A stretch of DNA of 11,610 nt from Nitrospinota bacterium (GCA_018830405.1 JAHJSF010000183.1:1-11610), one strand, 5' to 3'; counted from the stretch's first letter, positions 1-7,594 are shown. The notes: generated from the letters alone by a model not told the origin. A program made the numbers and translations.

Positions 1-32
1 ATGTATAGGTTATTTTTTTACAGGCCCTTAAT

Positions 33-371
33 ATGCATGAAATGTCGATAGCAGAATCGGTAATGTCAATTATCGATGAGGAGGTGGCTAAAAACAACGG
101 AAAGAGGGCGGTCAGGGTTCTACTTGTCATCGGAAAACTTTCTACCATTGTTCCTGAGTCTCTTATCTTCTGCATCAATGCCAATAAAGAAGGGACGGTT
201 TTCCAGGATGCGGAGTTTGCAATAGAAGAGATACCCGGTAAGGGATATTGTAAGGAGTGTGACAAGGAGTATGAAGTCGGCCCGCATCAATTTTTTTGTG
301 AGGTGTGTGAGAATGTCTTGGAGGTTAGGGGCGGAACCGAGCTGCTAATAAAGGAATTGGAGATAGAATGA
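33..371 (+). CDS. hypA: Hydrogenase nickel incorporation protein HypA
   Basis: Zinc-containing nickel chaperone that, with HypB, delivers nickel to the large subunit of [NiFe]-hydrogenase (in some bacteria also to urease). The 112-residue length is normal for the family. The N-terminus MHEMSIAES is the family signature: His2 is the known nickel ligand, which fixes the start at this ATG. The zinc site is visible as two CxxC pairs, C73-C76 (CKEC) and C89-C92 (CEVC). No strong ribosome binding site precedes the start; only the 32 bases upstream can be seen. The stop overlaps the hypB start by 4 bases (ATGA), so the two are translationally coupled. No hydrogenase structural gene lies in the window, so the target enzyme is inferred. 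Confidence 0.95.
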   Translation: MHEMSIAESVMSIIDEEVAKNNGKRAVRVLLVIGKLSTIVPESLIFCINANKEGTVFQDAEFAIEEIPGKGYCKECDKEYEVGPHQFFCEVCENVLEVRGGTELLIKELEIE

Positions 372-1024
372 GCCGTACCATAAGGATAGAAAAAAAGATA
401 TTGGAGGCGAACAATATTATTGCCGAACGGAATAGGAAGAGATTTGCCGAGGAGGGGATAATGGTGGTCAACATAATGAGTTCCCCCGGTTCCGGAAAGA
501 CCACCCTCCTTGAAAAGAGTATAGCCCTCCTATCTGATAGGATTAACATAGGTGTCATAGAAGGGGATATTGCTACCGATAAGGATGCTGTTCGGGTCGA
601 AGAGGCGGGGGCCAAATGGGTTACCCAGATTAACACCGGCGGCACATGCCACCTTGAAGCGGGGATGATAGAGCAGGCGATGGAGGATATGCCTAAGGGG
701 TTAGACCTTCTGATAATAGAGAATATCGGCAATCTTATCTGTCCGGTTGGTATGGACCTGGGGGAAGAGATAAAGATTATGCTCTCCTCTATAACCGAGG
801 GGATGGATAAACCAAAGAAATATCCGGGGATATATAGGGCCTGTAAGGTCTTGGTGGTCAATAAGGTTGACCTAGCCCCGATGGTTGATGTTGATCCGGA
901 CGCCCTTGTGACCGAATCGCTGGAAGTCAATCCGCAGCTTAAGGTATTTAAGACCTCTGCCAGAACAGGGGAAGGGGTAGATGATTGGTGTGAATGGCTT
1001 CTCTCCATTTCTAAAAAAGGATAA
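368..1024 (+). CDS. hypB: Hydrogenase nickel incorporation GTPase HypB
   Basis: GTPase (SIMIBI class) that powers nickel transfer with HypA during [NiFe]-hydrogenase maturation. Visible motifs in the 218 residues are the P-loop SSPGSGKTT (38-46), the EGDIATDKDA segment (65-74), C94-H95 in NTGGTCHLEA, C125 in ENIGNLICPVG, and the G4 motif NKVD (165-168). Cys94, His95 and Cys125 match the metal site in the GTPase domain known for this family. The N-terminal CxxCGC high-affinity nickel motif of the E. coli protein and the His-rich stretch of some homologues are both absent, so this is the minimal form. It overlaps hypA by 4 bases and lies 9 bases before nadC. Confidence 0.95.
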   Translation: MSRTIRIEKKILEANNIIAERNRKRFAEEGIMVVNIMSSPGSGKTTLLEKSIALLSDRINIGVIEGDIATDKDAVRVEEAGAKWVTQINTGGTCHLEAGMIEQAMEDMPKGLDLLIIENIGNLICPVGMDLGEEIKIMLSSITEGMDKPKKYPGIYRACKVLVVNKVDLAPMVDVDPDALVTESLEVNPQLKVFKTSARTGEGVDDWCEWLLSISKKG

Positions 1025-1033
1025 GACTTAGGC

Positions 1034-1852
1034 ATGATTAACCGTTTAATAGCCCTTTCTCTGGAAGAGGATTTAGGGGAGGCTGGCGATGTTACTACCC
1101 GCTACTCCATTGGAGGGAATCTGGCCGGCCGGGGGAATGTCTATGCCAAGGAGGGGTTTGTCCTGGCCGGAATAGATATATTCAAACGCGTTTTTGAGAC
1201 GGTTGATAAAGGGGTTATCTTTTCTGAGGCCCGTAAGGATGGGGAGAATATATGTTCAGGAGCGAATATCATATCTGTCGCCGGCCCTCTCTCCTCGCTG
1301 CTGACCGCTGAGAGAACCGCCCTTAATTTCCTACAGCATCTCTCCGGTGTGGCCACCATGACCAGTAAATTTGTAAAAAAGATTGAGGGGACATCGGCCG
1401 TTATTATCGACACGAGAAAGACAACCCCCGGCTGGCGCAGTCTTGAGAAGAAGGCTGTTCTCCAGGGGGGTGGGGAGAACCATAGATTCGGTCTATACGA
1501 CAGGTTTCTTATTAAAGACAACCATATAAAAGGGGCGGGGGGAATCACCTCAGCCGTTGAAAAGTGCCGAGAGGCGGGCCTCGACCTTAAGATAGAGGTA
1601 GAGACGGAGTCTATGTCCCAAGTCAAAGAGGCGGTTGAGGCGGGGGCAGATATTATTATGCTCGACAATATGTCGGTTGAGGCAATGAAAGAGGCGGTCT
1701 CTTTTATAGGGGGGCGGAGCAAGGTTGAGGCCTCCGGAAATGTTACCCTGGCTAACGTTAGAGAGATAGCCGAGACTGGGGTTGACTACATATCTATAGG
1801 GGCGATAACCCATTCAGCCCCGGCGGTGGATATCAGTATGAAAATATTATGA
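1034..1852 (+). CDS. nadC: Nicotinate-nucleotide pyrophosphorylase (quinolinate phosphoribosyltransferase)
   Basis: Converts quinolinate and PRPP to nicotinate mononucleotide, CO2 and pyrophosphate in de novo NAD synthesis; cytoplasmic. At 272 residues it has the usual length. Visible family motifs are EEDLGEAGDVTT near the N-terminus (11-22), DTRKTTPG (126-133), the substrate-binding run GGGENHRFGLYDRFLIKDNH (145-164), E189, MLDN (209-212) and EASGN (232-236). The start is the ATG 9 bases after hypB, with AAGGA at the end of hypB as a distant ribosome binding site. The stop overlaps the biotin ligase start by 4 bases. nadE, the last enzyme of the same pathway, lies on the other strand at 4133-5854. 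nadA and nadB are not in the window. Confidence 0.96.
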   Translation: MINRLIALSLEEDLGEAGDVTTRYSIGGNLAGRGNVYAKEGFVLAGIDIFKRVFETVDKGVIFSEARKDGENICSGANIISVAGPLSSLLTAERTALNFLQHLSGVATMTSKFVKKIEGTSAVIIDTRKTTPGWRSLEKKAVLQGGGENHRFGLYDRFLIKDNHIKGAGGITSAVEKCREAGLDLKIEVETESMSQVKEAVEAGADIIMLDNMSVEAMKEAVSFIGGRSKVEASGNVTLANVREIAETGVDYISIGAITHSAPAVDISMKIL

Positions 1853-2643
1853 CAGTTGGGAATACTATTTCCTCTTTAGAAATTGAGAAGCACCTGTCCG
1901 ATAATTCAAGAGGGTTGCAGCTGATTGTTGTTGATGAGACCGATTCTACCAACGATATGGCCAAGGTCTTGTCTAAGGAGGGGAAGAAGCGATTTGCGGT
2001 TATCGCCAAACGTCAGACAAGAGGGAAGGGGAGGGGAGAACATATCTGGGCGTCTCCCGATGGGGGGATATATCTCTCTCTAACCATTGAGAATGATCTC
2101 CCTAAGAGGCGTATTCCCCTTCTTAACCTAACCCTGGCCGTCGCAGCCGCTGAGACTATTTTACAAACAACGGGGGCAACAGTTTCTCTTAAATGGCCTA
2201 ATGATATATACCTGCACGGCCGTAAGCTGGGGGGTATTTTGATAGAGAGCTCCACCGGCCCAACCGACTATATCGTGGCCGGAATAGGGATAAACCTGAA
2301 TAGTGAGATGGAGTCCTTTCCCCCTGAGCTTAGAGAGGGCGTATCCTCTATCTATGGGGAAACAGGGCTGTTTTACGATCCAAATTTATTTATTGCTAAT
2401 CTGATATCTTCAATATTAAAGTGGACCGATATAACGATTGCGGAATCGGACAGAGTCATAGACGAGTGGAGCCGGCTATCTGTAACATTGGGGAGCAGGG
2501 TCGCCTTTGTGGTAGGGGGACGAACCATAAGAGGTTTGGCCGTAGGGGTGGATAGTGACGGTTTTTTGATGGTGGAAGATGATGATACCCACCTTACCGA
2601 GAAAATTGTATCACCTAATATTTTGGGGGAAGTATGCTGTTAG
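1849..2643 (+). CDS. birA: Biotin--[acetyl-CoA-carboxylase] ligase, monofunctional
   Basis: Activates biotin with ATP to biotinyl-AMP and attaches it to the lysine of biotin carboxyl carrier proteins. Visible in the 264 residues are DETDSTND (29-36), the biotinyl-AMP loop QTRGKGRGEHIW (56-67), KWPNDIY (115-121), KLGGILIE (126-133) and GIGINLN (145-151), followed by the small C-terminal domain. The DNA-binding winged helix found at the N-terminus of bifunctional BirA is absent: the catalytic domain begins within about 25 residues. It is therefore an enzyme only (class I) and not the biotin operon repressor. The start is coupled to nadC (ATGA). The C-terminus overlaps coaX by 10 bases. Confidence 0.93.
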   Translation: MTVGNTISSLEIEKHLSDNSRGLQLIVVDETDSTNDMAKVLSKEGKKRFAVIAKRQTRGKGRGEHIWASPDGGIYLSLTIENDLPKRRIPLLNLTLAVAAAETILQTTGATVSLKWPNDIYLHGRKLGGILIESSTGPTDYIVAGIGINLNSEMESFPPELREGVSSIYGETGLFYDPNLFIANLISSILKWTDITIAESDRVIDEWSRLSVTLGSRVAFVVGGRTIRGLAVGVDSDGFLMVEDDDTHLTEKIVSPNILGEVCC

Positions 2644-3407
2644 CCGTTGATCTGGGGAATACACACATTGTGATAGGGGTATTTGAGGGGAAGGGTTTGT
2701 GTTGTGAGTGGAGGATTAGCACATATCCGCAAAAGACCTCTGATGAATATGCGGCCATAATGTCCGAGCTATTCCGCGGCCAAGGGATATCCCTCTCTAT
2801 GATAAACAAGGCGATTCTTTCCAGCGTAGTTCCCCATATCACAGGGGAGATAGTCAATTACATAAAACTATATCTGGAGATTGAGCCAATAATTGTTGAT
2901 GGGAACAGTGATACAGGTATAGAGGTTGCCATTGATGACCCGAGCGAGGTTGGTTCCGACAGGATTGTCAATGCAGTTGCCGCAGTGGAGCAGTTTGGGG
3001 CGCCCCTGATAGTGGTTGATTTTGGAACGGCCACAACCTTTGATGTTATATCGGCCGATAAAAGATATTTGGGAGGGGCCATCGCCCCGGGGATAAATCT
3101 CTCTATGGACGCCCTGGTGTCGAAAACGGCTAAGCTTCCCAGGATAGAGGTTAAGGCGCCCCCAAGTGTGATAGGGACAAACACGGTTACAGCTATGCAG
3201 TCGGGCCTTTTCTACGGCTATATAGGATTAGTAGACGGGATTATAGAGAGAATGATAGGAGAGATAGACGGCAGGGTTGAGGTGATAGCCACCGGAGGAT
3301 TGGCCACACTCATTTCTTCATCCTCAAGGTTTATAAGCAAGGTCTCCCCCTCGCTTACCCTGAATGGCTTGAGGATTATATACGACCGGCGCGACAGAGC
3401 GACATAA
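2634..3407 (+). CDS. coaX: Type III pantothenate kinase
   Basis: Phosphorylates pantothenate to 4'-phosphopantothenate, the first committed step of CoA synthesis. The type III enzyme belongs to the ASKHA fold, needs a monovalent cation and is not feedback-inhibited by CoA. The 257 residues show the phosphate-binding motif LAVDLGNTH (3-11), EVGSDR (105-110), VVDFGTATTFD (127-137), GGAIAPGI (147-154) and ATGGLA (219-224), all characteristic of CoaX. The ATG sits inside the end of the biotin ligase gene, preceded by GGGGGA as ribosome binding site. The adjacency birA-coaX is common in bacteria. It is the last gene of the plus-strand operon; a hairpin follows 46 bases after the stop. Confidence 0.96.
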   Translation: MLLAVDLGNTHIVIGVFEGKGLCCEWRISTYPQKTSDEYAAIMSELFRGQGISLSMINKAILSSVVPHITGEIVNYIKLYLEIEPIIVDGNSDTGIEVAIDDPSEVGSDRIVNAVAAVEQFGAPLIVVDFGTATTFDVISADKRYLGGAIAPGINLSMDALVSKTAKLPRIEVKAPPSVIGTNTVTAMQSGLFYGYIGLVDGIIERMIGEIDGRVEVIATGGLATLISSSSRFISKVSPSLTLNGLRIIYDRRDRAT

Positions 3408-3572
3408 ATTCGTATACCTTTGTTGCTCCTTGGCTCGTCGTTACGGCGTATTCCCCCTTAACAAAGGGGGATGAGGGGGTTGTATAAAAATACGTCTCAC
3501 TCCTCGCCTTTGTCGCGTCTCGGGCTACTTTTTTCTGACGCTCTGTATAATGGCCAACCGGAACCCCTGATA
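3408..3572. other. Repeat-rich spacer between convergent operons
   Basis: This 165-bp gap separates the ends of coaX (plus) and the arginine decarboxylase (minus). It contains a G/C-rich hairpin (3453-3470). It also contains two imperfectly similar segments, about 3425-3445 (CTCCTTGGCTCGTCG) and about 3499-3518 (CTCCTCGCCTTTGTCG), plus CGTCTC twice (3493-3498 and 3516-3521). A minus-strand frame stays open across the gap (3376-3609) but overlaps both neighbouring genes and has no recognisable protein. I read the stretch as dispersed non-coding repeats, not a gene. Confidence 0.5.
3453..3470. terminator. Possible bidirectional terminator / dispersed hairpin
   Basis: CCCCCTT (3453-3459), loop AACA, then AAGGGGG (3464-3470) make a perfect 7-bp stem between two converging genes. 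No clear T-run follows on either strand, so an intrinsic terminator of the classical kind is doubtful. A stem of this sequence also resembles the dispersed CCCCCTT...AAGGGGG intergenic repeats seen in many environmental bacterial genomes. Confidence 0.4.
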
Positions 3573-4118
3573 TTAGAATATAAATACCGCTGCTGCGACC
3601 ACGGTGCAATAGCCGTTATTCTTTACTATGGCCGATTTGGTTGTATTGGTTGTCTTGACTATCTTGTTGCTTATCTTAAAGACCTCTTTTTTTTCATCCC
3701 AACTAGTATCCTCGTCAAACTCAACACCCAAGGTGGAGGCGAGCATGGCCGCGGCAATATCCTCCGCATAGTCTCCGGTCACTTTCTCATTCTGTCCAAA
3801 GCCGTGGTGCTCGCTCAGATAGCCGTAGGCATTCTTGTTGGTTGGAACGGCGCATCCTATAGATGTGGCTATAAGGCGGTGCGGTTCATTGCTGCCGCAT
3901 CTGGCCATTACGCAGAAGGTAATCATTCCCGGCTCCAGAAGAGCAATTCCTTCTTTTTTGCTGATTATTTTGCACTTTGGAGGAAGTATGCTCGAAACAT
4001 ATACCAGGTTACACTTCTCTATCCCTGCATCCCTTAAGGCCAACTCAAAGGACCTAAGCTCATGCTTGTGGGTTCCAACGCCGCTGGTGAAGAACATTTT
4101 TTTAGGTACAAGGGTCAT
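3573..4118 (-). CDS. Pyruvoyl-dependent arginine decarboxylase
   Basis: Decarboxylates arginine to agmatine, the entry to putrescine and spermidine synthesis in organisms that use this route; also found in acid-resistance roles. The proenzyme of 181 residues self-cleaves between two serines. The site is visible as VSSILPPKC (41-49), so the beta chain would be about residues 1-42 and the alpha chain would start with a pyruvoyl group made from Ser43. Other family signatures are FFTSGVGTHKHEL (9-21), MARCGSN (71-77), AIGC-like TSIGCAVP (85-92) and AYGYLSEHHGFG (97-108), where Glu103 is a likely active-site acid. The start at 4118 is supported by an excellent AGGAGG (4127-4135 region) 7-8 bases upstream. 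It lies 14 bases after nadE in the same operon. No agmatinase or spermidine synthase gene is in the window. Confidence 0.93.
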   Translation of the reverse strand: MTLVPKKMFFTSGVGTHKHELRSFELALRDAGIEKCNLVYVSSILPPKCKIISKKEGIALLEPGMITFCVMARCGSNEPHRLIATSIGCAVPTNKNAYGYLSEHHGFGQNEKVTGDYAEDIAAAMLASTLGVEFDEDTSWDEKKEVFKISNKIVKTTNTTKSAIVKNNGYCTVVAAAVFIF

Positions 4119-4132
4119 CTATCTCTTTCCTC

Positions 4133-5854
4133 CTAGAAAGTTTTTTTAATGTATTTATTTGTTATGGGCAATCTCCTATCCTTGCCAAATGCCTTAGGGG
4201 TTATTTTTACCCCCGGCGGAGATTGTCTCCTCTTGTATTCGCTGCTGTTTAGCATACCGATTATCTTACTAACCGTCTCCATATTGCAACCTTTTTTTAT
4301 TTTCTCTGATATATTTCCGTCATTTTCAATATATTCTCCTATGATTGGATCCAATATATCGTATGGGGGGAGAGAGTCGGTATCCCTCTGATCGGGGCGA
4401 AGTTCGGCCGAGGGTTCCTTCTCTATTATGGCCTGCGGTATCAGATCAAACCCAGCCTTGGCGTTTCTGTAGGCGGCCAGCTGATAGACCATAATCTTGG
4501 GGACATCCTTTAGAACGGCAAACCCTCCGGCCATATCTCCATACATAGTGCAGTATCCTGTGCTGAATTCACTCTTATTTCCGGTGGCAACAGGGAGCCA
4601 GCCGAACTTATTGGAGAGGGCCATTATGATAGTCCCCCGTATCCTCGACTGTATATTTTCCTCGGCGACATCCGGCTCTCTCCCCTCAAAGAGGGACGAC
4701 AGAGAGCTATGGTAAGACTCTATCATCCCCCCTATGTCTACCTCTTCTATCCGCATGCCGAGGTTTTTGGCCAACCTGGCCGAATCGGTTACGCTCCCTT
4801 TGGAGGATATCGGGGATGGCATTGTAACCCCAATAACATTTTCCGGGCCGATTGCATCGACGGCCAGCGTTGCAGTCAGGGCCGAATCTATCCCGCCACT
4901 CAGTCCCAAAACCGCCTCAGAGAAACCATTTTTTCTTATGTAGTCCCTGAGTCCCAACACCAAGGCGGAGTATATCTCCTCCTCCCGACCGATTTTTTGG
5001 GGAGTATTCTTTTTAATCCCCTGTTCAGGGGGAGGAAGCGGAGTGTCTGATATCTTAACCGTTATAGGGGCAATCGCCTTAGAACCCGATTTCCTCCCCC
5101 TCCTCTTGTCGAGCAGATTGAGGGGCAAATCGGAGATAATAAGATCCTCTTCAAATCTTTTCCCCATATCGATAACCTTGCCGTCGGGGGAGAATATCAT
5201 TGAACCTCCGTCGAAGACCAGTTCGTCCTGTCCCCCAACAAGATTGTTGTAGAGGAGAAAGAGATTGTTATCCTTGGCCCTCTTGGCCAGCATCCTCTTT
5301 TTCTGGGCGAATTTACCTGAGTGGTAGGGGGATGAGGAGAGGTTGGCCATAATCCTTACCCCTCTATCGGCCGCTTGTATGGTTACCGGACCGGCCTCGT
5401 GCCATATATCTTCGCATATATTTACTGCCACCTTTACCCCGTTTATCAGAAATATAGGGGGGGCGTCACCGGGGGTGAAGTATCTCTTCTCATCGAAGAC
5501 CCCGTAGTTGGGGAGGAGTATTTTATGGTATACCCCTCTAATCTTCCCTTTATGCAGGATGGCGGCGGCATTAAAACCATCTCCCCCTTTTTTGTCAGCG
5601 AAGCCGACAATGGCCGTTGTCTTTTTAACGAACGAGGCCACACGTTTCAATTCGGTCAGATTATCTTTTATGAATGACTTGTTGAGAAGGAGGTCTTCAG
5701 GGGGGTAGCCAGTTATGGCCAACTCAGGGAAGAGGATGAGCCCTGCCGATAGCCTCTCCCCTTTCTTGATATACTCCACCACCTTATCCCCGTTACCCCG
5801 CAGGTCGCCTACTGTGGTGTTTATCTGGGCTAAGACTACACGAAAGGTATTCAT
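4133..5854 (-). CDS. nadE: Glutamine-dependent NAD(+) synthetase
   Basis: Makes NAD from nicotinate adenine dinucleotide, ATP and glutamine. Residues 1 to about 265 are a nitrilase-fold glutaminase with the triad E44 (LFPELAITGY), K111 (YHKILLPNYGVF) and C147 (NICEDIW). From about 290 to the end is the NAD synthetase domain of the adenine nucleotide alpha-hydrolase type, with the P-loop LGLSGGIDSALTA (316-328), later ATGNKSE and GDMAGGFAVLKD. The two-domain length (573 residues) is normal. I chose the ATG at 5854 (MNTFRVVLAQI), where homology to the family begins, over a TTG at 5881 that would add nine unmatched residues and overlap the upstream gene. The ribosome binding site is weak, and the start lies 1 base after the methyltransferase stop, so translation is probably coupled. 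Confidence 0.95.
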   Translation of the reverse strand: MNTFRVVLAQINTTVGDLRGNGDKVVEYIKKGERLSAGLILFPELAITGYPPEDLLLNKSFIKDNLTELKRVASFVKKTTAIVGFADKKGGDGFNAAAILHKGKIRGVYHKILLPNYGVFDEKRYFTPGDAPPIFLINGVKVAVNICEDIWHEAGPVTIQAADRGVRIMANLSSSPYHSGKFAQKKRMLAKRAKDNNLFLLYNNLVGGQDELVFDGGSMIFSPDGKVIDMGKRFEEDLIISDLPLNLLDKRRGRKSGSKAIAPITVKISDTPLPPPEQGIKKNTPQKIGREEEIYSALVLGLRDYIRKNGFSEAVLGLSGGIDSALTATLAVDAIGPENVIGVTMPSPISSKGSVTDSARLAKNLGMRIEEVDIGGMIESYHSSLSSLFEGREPDVAEENIQSRIRGTIIMALSNKFGWLPVATGNKSEFSTGYCTMYGDMAGGFAVLKDVPKIMVYQLAAYRNAKAGFDLIPQAIIEKEPSAELRPDQRDTDSLPPYDILDPIIGEYIENDGNISEKIKKGCNMETVSKIIGMLNSSEYKRRQSPPGVKITPKAFGKDRRLPITNKYIKKTF

Positions 5855-5855
5855 G

Positions 5856-6473
5856 CTACTTATTGTTGACGGCGTAGACAATTTTCCACAGGTCTATCTT
5901 CTTCAGACTCTCCTTACGGTGTATCTCCAGATTGGCCTTCTTGGTCAGTTCGTCCAGACAAAGATTGGCCTTCCAGCCTATCTTGCAGGTGAAGGGGTTG
6001 AGGGCCTCTTCTATTCTCCCCATTAGTTTGTTCTTGCTTTTGAAATGGTTCATTATTATCAGCAGCCCATCCTTTTTGCAGACACGTTTCATTTCGGCTA
6101 TAACCTTAACCGGGTCGGGAACGACACTTATGACGAAGGTGGCGATAACAAAATCGAAGGTATCGTCTTCAAACAGGAGGTTTGAGGCGTCCATCTCTTT
6201 TAAGGTTATGTGGGTCATGTCGAATTTGTCCACCTTGTCCTGAGCCTTTTTCAGCATCTCGGCCGAGAGGTCAATTCCGGTAACCTCACAAAATTCAGGA
6301 TAGAGGGGAAGGGTTAAACCCGTTCCTACCCCGACATCCAAGACCTTATGGTTTGGCCTTATATCTATACTGTTTATAACATGCCTGTGGCGCGGGTAGA
6401 AAAAGCGTTTAAAGATTAGGTCATATATATATGACTGGGTATTGTATATCTTTTTAATACTGCTATTTTGCAT
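5856..6473 (-). CDS. Class I SAM-dependent methyltransferase, PmtA/UbiE-like
   Basis: Cytoplasmic Rossmann-fold methyltransferase of 205 residues. Motif I is VLDVGVGTGLTLPLYP (44-59), the SAM ribose-binding acidic residue is D68 in TGIDLS, then MDAS (94-97), the post-motif strand FDFVIATFVISVVPD (106-120) and NHF (142-144). The sequence around motif I (GVGTGLTLPLYPEFCEVTGIDLSAEML) is closest to my memory of Rhodobacter-type phosphatidylethanolamine N-methyltransferase (PmtA), which makes phosphatidylcholine, but a UbiE-like or other substrate cannot be excluded. The ATG at 6473 is preferred: AGGAGG lies 12 bases before it at 6485-6490. The frame also extends to a GTG at 6509, but that start would place the ribosome binding site inside the gene; a TTG one codon upstream is an alternative. 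It is the first gene of the operon with nadE and the arginine decarboxylase. Confidence 0.82.
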   Translation of the reverse strand: MQNSSIKKIYNTQSYIYDLIFKRFFYPRHRHVINSIDIRPNHKVLDVGVGTGLTLPLYPEFCEVTGIDLSAEMLKKAQDKVDKFDMTHITLKEMDASNLLFEDDTFDFVIATFVISVVPDPVKVIAEMKRVCKKDGLLIIMNHFKSKNKLMGRIEEALNPFTCKIGWKANLCLDELTKKANLEIHRKESLKKIDLWKIVYAVNNK

Positions 6474-6524
6474 CAAGGTGTTCTTCCTCCTAATAATATG
6501 TATGAACACAAATATAAAGCAGGC

Positions 6525-6554
6525 ATTATATCTTGTTCGGTCTCTCTATGTAAA
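6525..6554 (-). promoter_or_regulatory. Sigma-70 promoter for the methyltransferase-nadE-arginine decarboxylase operon
   Basis: Read on the minus strand, a TTTACA -35 box (6549-6554, five of six consensus bases) is followed by an 18-bp spacer and a perfect TATAAT -10 box (6525-6530). Transcription would start near 6518, giving a leader of about 45 bases that carries the AGGAGG ribosome binding site in front of the ATG at 6473. It lies in the gap after mazG, so mazG and the next three genes can be transcribed separately. Confidence 0.75.
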
Positions 6555-6591
6555 CCAAAATGGAGCAAATAACTATGTGACAATATTGCAC

Positions 6592-7389
6592 TTATCCTGT
6601 CTTTTCTCTCTCCAATTCTTTGGCCTCTTCCCATAGCTTATCCATCTCGGCCAGCGAAACATCTGCCATAGTTTTACCCCCCTCGGCCAGTCGCTCCTCT
6701 ATGTGGCGGAACCGTTTGGCAAAGCGGACAATCGTCTTTTTAAGGGCCTCATCCGGGTTTACCTCAACAAATCTGGCTATATTTACCAGGGCGAAGAAGA
6801 GGTCTCCCATCTCCGCCTCTATCTCCTCCGTCTTGCCGGCCAGGAAGGCCTCCTTGAATTCCCCCATCTCCTCTTCTACCTTGGCGAAGACATCATCGAC
6901 ATTGTCCCAGTCGAAACCTACCCTGGCCGCCCTCTCCTGTATCCTATGGGCCTGAATTATGGAGGGGAGGCTCTTCGGAATCCCCTCAAGGGCCGATTTT
7001 CTATTTTCGTTCCCCTTCTCCTTGCTCTTTATCTCCTCCCACTGCTTTAGAACCGCAGCGGCGTTATCCGCCCCGCTATCTCCGAATACATGCGGGTGCC
7101 TTCGGATCATCTTTTCCCTTATGGTGGTGATGACATCGTCGATATCAAACTTCCCCGCCTCTTCGGCCAGATTAGCGTGGAAAACAATCTGTAATAGCAG
7201 ATCCCCCAGCTCCTCCTTAAGTTTGTCAGGGTTGCCGCTCTCAATCGCCTCGATTGTTTCGTAGGTCTCCTCTATCAGGCATGGTTTTATTGAATCGTGG
7301 TTCTGTTCCATATCCCAAGGGCATCCCCCCGGTCCTCTCAGTTTCTTAATAACCTCAACCAACGACTCCAACTCCTTCCCATTACCCAT
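6592..7389 (-). CDS. mazG: Nucleoside triphosphate pyrophosphohydrolase MazG
   Basis: Hydrolyses (d)NTPs to NMP and pyrophosphate; it cleans non-canonical nucleotides and in E. coli lowers ppGpp during starvation. The 265 residues hold two tandem MazG domains, as in the E. coli protein. Domain one has GGCPWD (21-26), the metal-binding EExxE (40-44) and ELGD (60-63). Domain two has VGFDWD (157-162), EEEMGE (172-177) and EMGD (193-196). The start is taken as the ATG at 7389 because GAGG lies 10 bases upstream; a TTG three codons earlier (7398) would sit directly on that site. It stands alone, although it points the same way as the downstream operon. No mazEF genes are present, so the toxin-antitoxin association seen in E. 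coli does not apply here. Confidence 0.95.
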   Translation of the reverse strand: MGNGKELESLVEVIKKLRGPGGCPWDMEQNHDSIKPCLIEETYETIEAIESGNPDKLKEELGDLLLQIVFHANLAEEAGKFDIDDVITTIREKMIRRHPHVFGDSGADNAAAVLKQWEEIKSKEKGNENRKSALEGIPKSLPSIIQAHRIQERAARVGFDWDNVDDVFAKVEEEMGEFKEAFLAGKTEEIEAEMGDLFFALVNIARFVEVNPDEALKKTIVRFAKRFRHIEERLAEGGKTMADVSLAEMDKLWEEAKELEREKTG

Positions 7390-7484
7390 TATTCCCAATC
7401 CTCATTGTGTTGTTTAAATTGTCTAGATTTCTAATTCTACACCGAAAGTTAGGGGATGGGCTAAAGATTAAAAAAGGGGAGGTT

Positions 7485-7519
7485 TTTTAAACCGCCGAGG
7501 AGGCAGAGGACACAGAGCT
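7485..7519. repeat. Dispersed AACC...GAGG...ACACAGAG motif, copy A
   Basis: The stretch reads AACCGCCGAGGAGGCAGAGG followed by ACACAGAG. It resembles two other sites in the window (8036-8062 and 8641-8675) that begin AACCAC and continue with GAG/ACAGAG-like bases. Such sequences occur as dispersed intergenic repeats in many bacterial genomes. It lies in the AT-rich 7390-7623 gap between mazG and the small gene, where I see no convincing coding sequence. Confidence 0.4.
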
Positions 7520-7594
7520 TTTTATTTTTTAGGCAAGGAACACTCTAAACATGCAAAAAGGATTAATTAGTGATGAAGAGAAGTGAAAAGTATT

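Noticed and set aside
1-32. End of an upstream gene
   Set aside because: One frame reads to a TAA at 29-31, but ten codons are too few to support a gene or identify it.
325-1035. Minus-strand frame of 236 codons opposite hypB
   Set aside because: It lies wholly over hypA/hypB, which have clear family motifs; the product is Ser/Ile/Leu-rich with no recognisable domain, typical of an antisense shadow.
3376-3609. Minus-strand frame of 77 codons across the convergent gap
   Set aside because: It overlaps the ends of two real genes and is built on dispersed repeat sequence; no start context or family match.
3471-4037. Plus-strand frame of 188 codons opposite the arginine decarboxylase
   Set aside because: The minus strand encodes a full-length family member with cleavage site and ribosome binding site. 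The plus frame is its shadow plus the repeat spacer.
5855-5881. TTG start adding nine residues to NadE
   Set aside because: The extra residues do not match the family, would overlap the methyltransferase gene, and the ATG at 5854 begins exactly at the conserved MNTFRVVLAQI segment.
6474-6509. GTG start adding twelve residues to the methyltransferase
   Set aside because: The strong AGGAGG lies downstream of this GTG and at a usable distance from the ATG at 6473.
6577-6591. Palindrome-like GTGACAATATTGCAC upstream of the 6525-6554 promoter as an operator
   Set aside because: Only the inner CAATATTG is symmetric; the GTG/CAC arms are out of register, and it abuts the mazG stop codon.
7550-7585. 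Short plus-strand frame MQKGLISDEEK
   Set aside because: Only 11 codons with no ribosome binding site; no sign of a leader peptide or downstream gene.
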